A stretch of 22,437 nucleotides of DNA. It comes from Bacillota bacterium. GTDB taxonomy: Bacteria > Bacillota > Clostridia > Clostridiales > Clostridiaceae. This document shows positions 22,218 to 22,437 of this stretch, in pieces. The stretch lies in contig JAEZKY010000174.1 in NCBI GenBank assembly GCA_023435985.1, positions 1 through 22,437 of the forward strand. The letters run 5' to 3'. The stretch's first letter is position 1. Each line of letters starts with the position of its first letter. Made by a program: the position numbers and the translations under genes. The notes beneath the pieces are model-generated. The model saw nothing but the letters and a program-made list of their open reading frames with translations. It was not told where the DNA came from and did not search any database.

Positions 22218-22364
22218 TCACACTTCCCCGCTTTTGACTACTTTTATTTCGTTAATATCATCTTTTGGTAATAAGTCAACTATATACCCATTGCTTCTAA
22301 GTTCTTCACTCTTTCTTATAGCTTCAATTTTATTTTTTTTACAATAATATATCTTATATTAATT
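22218..22364 (-). pseudogene. hisZ: Remnant of the HisZ C-terminal domain, after two in-frame stops
   Basis: The same frame as the hisZ fragment continues past TAA at 22365-22367 and a second TAA at 22359-22361. It then stays open for about 46 codons to TGA 22218-22220. The peptide has KNKIEAIRKSEELR, GYIVDLLPKDD and IKVVKSGEV, which I read as the anticodon-binding-like end of a clostridial HisZ. No start codon with a ribosome binding site precedes it, so it is probably not translated on its own. Confidence 0.55.
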
Positions 22365-22437
22365 TTATTTTAAATTATTATTAAGATTTACAATTGGAAT
22401 TAAAGAATTAATATCTATAGAAAACCCTACTGCTGGA
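22365..22437 (-). CDS. hisZ: HisZ, ATP phosphoribosyltransferase regulatory subunit, C-terminal part (partial, truncated)
   Basis: The gene enters from the right edge. The visible residues (PAVGFSIDINSLIPIVNLN) match the motif 3 region of HisZ, a histidyl-tRNA synthetase paralogue that activates short HisG and mediates histidine inhibition. The frame ends at TAA 22365-22367, before the C-terminal domain found in many HisZ proteins. Some HisZ proteins naturally lack this domain, so the product may still work. Its position immediately before the short hisG is the expected one. Confidence 0.65.
   Translation of the reverse strand, partial: PAVGFSIDINSLIPIVNLNNNLK

Noticed and set aside
1..22437. 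CRISPR arrays, tRNA or rRNA genes, insertion sequences, prophage genes, T-box leaders
   Set aside because: No regularly spaced direct repeats, clover-leaf pattern, transposase or phage protein, or T-box core sequence was recognised on either strand.

Overview
The window comes from a low-GC, endospore-forming Firmicute, most likely Clostridium sensu stricto (cluster I). The base composition is strongly AT-rich, start sites have strong GGAGG or GGGGG ribosome binding sites, and most ends carry a Rho-independent terminator. The gene order tig-clpP-clpX-lonB-lonA-engB is typical of clostridia. I do not name a species. Apart from the first gene fragment, the perR pair and one putative small RNA, everything is on the minus strand.

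Region 1 (1-2842): the 3' end of a probable nicotinate phosphoribosyltransferase gene with a clean terminator; two small minus-strand genes of unknown function, the second behind a foldable leader; then a plus-strand PerR-type peroxide regulator with a near-consensus promoter and a candidate operator, followed by a membrane-anchored FG-GAP-like protein.

Region 2 (2843-4446): three low-complexity minus-strand genes. Two encode extremely cysteine/glycine-rich proteins with short hydrophobic segments and the third an Asn/Met/Ser-rich protein, probably spore surface components. The 3' region below them has a C-rich, hairpin-flanked segment that could be a 3'UTR-derived regulatory RNA.

Region 3 (4585-14494): the protein quality-control block. 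Trigger factor, ClpP, ClpX, LonB, LonA and the ribosome-assembly GTPase EngB are read in that order. tig and lonA have near-consensus promoters, clpX and engB are followed by long stem-loop terminators, and engB overlaps the end of lonA. Upstream of tig are a membrane-anchored protein and a small cysteine-rich protein. A 100-bp inverted-repeat element lies between lonB and lonA.

Region 4 (14495-15212): about 700 bases without protein genes. They hold a plus-strand transcription unit of about 138 nt with its own promoter, three consecutive hairpins and a terminator: a candidate orphan small RNA.

Region 5 (15213-22437): the histidine operon in the order (hisZ) hisG-hisD-hisC-hisB-hisH-hisA-hisF-hisI-hisE, covering the pathway except histidinol-phosphate phosphatase. 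HisG is the short form, which needs HisZ. The visible end of hisZ is interrupted by two in-frame TAA codons, after which a recognisable C-terminal domain continues in the same frame. Several his gaps contain 7-bp-period repeats. One, between hisB and hisH, is filled by a 240-bp element with inverted heptamer ends.

The best candidates for something undescribed are the orphan RNA at 14811-14948, the interrupted hisZ, the C-rich RNA segment at 2843-2902 and the heptamer-ended element at 18257-18496. No CRISPR array, tRNA, rRNA or intact transposase was seen.
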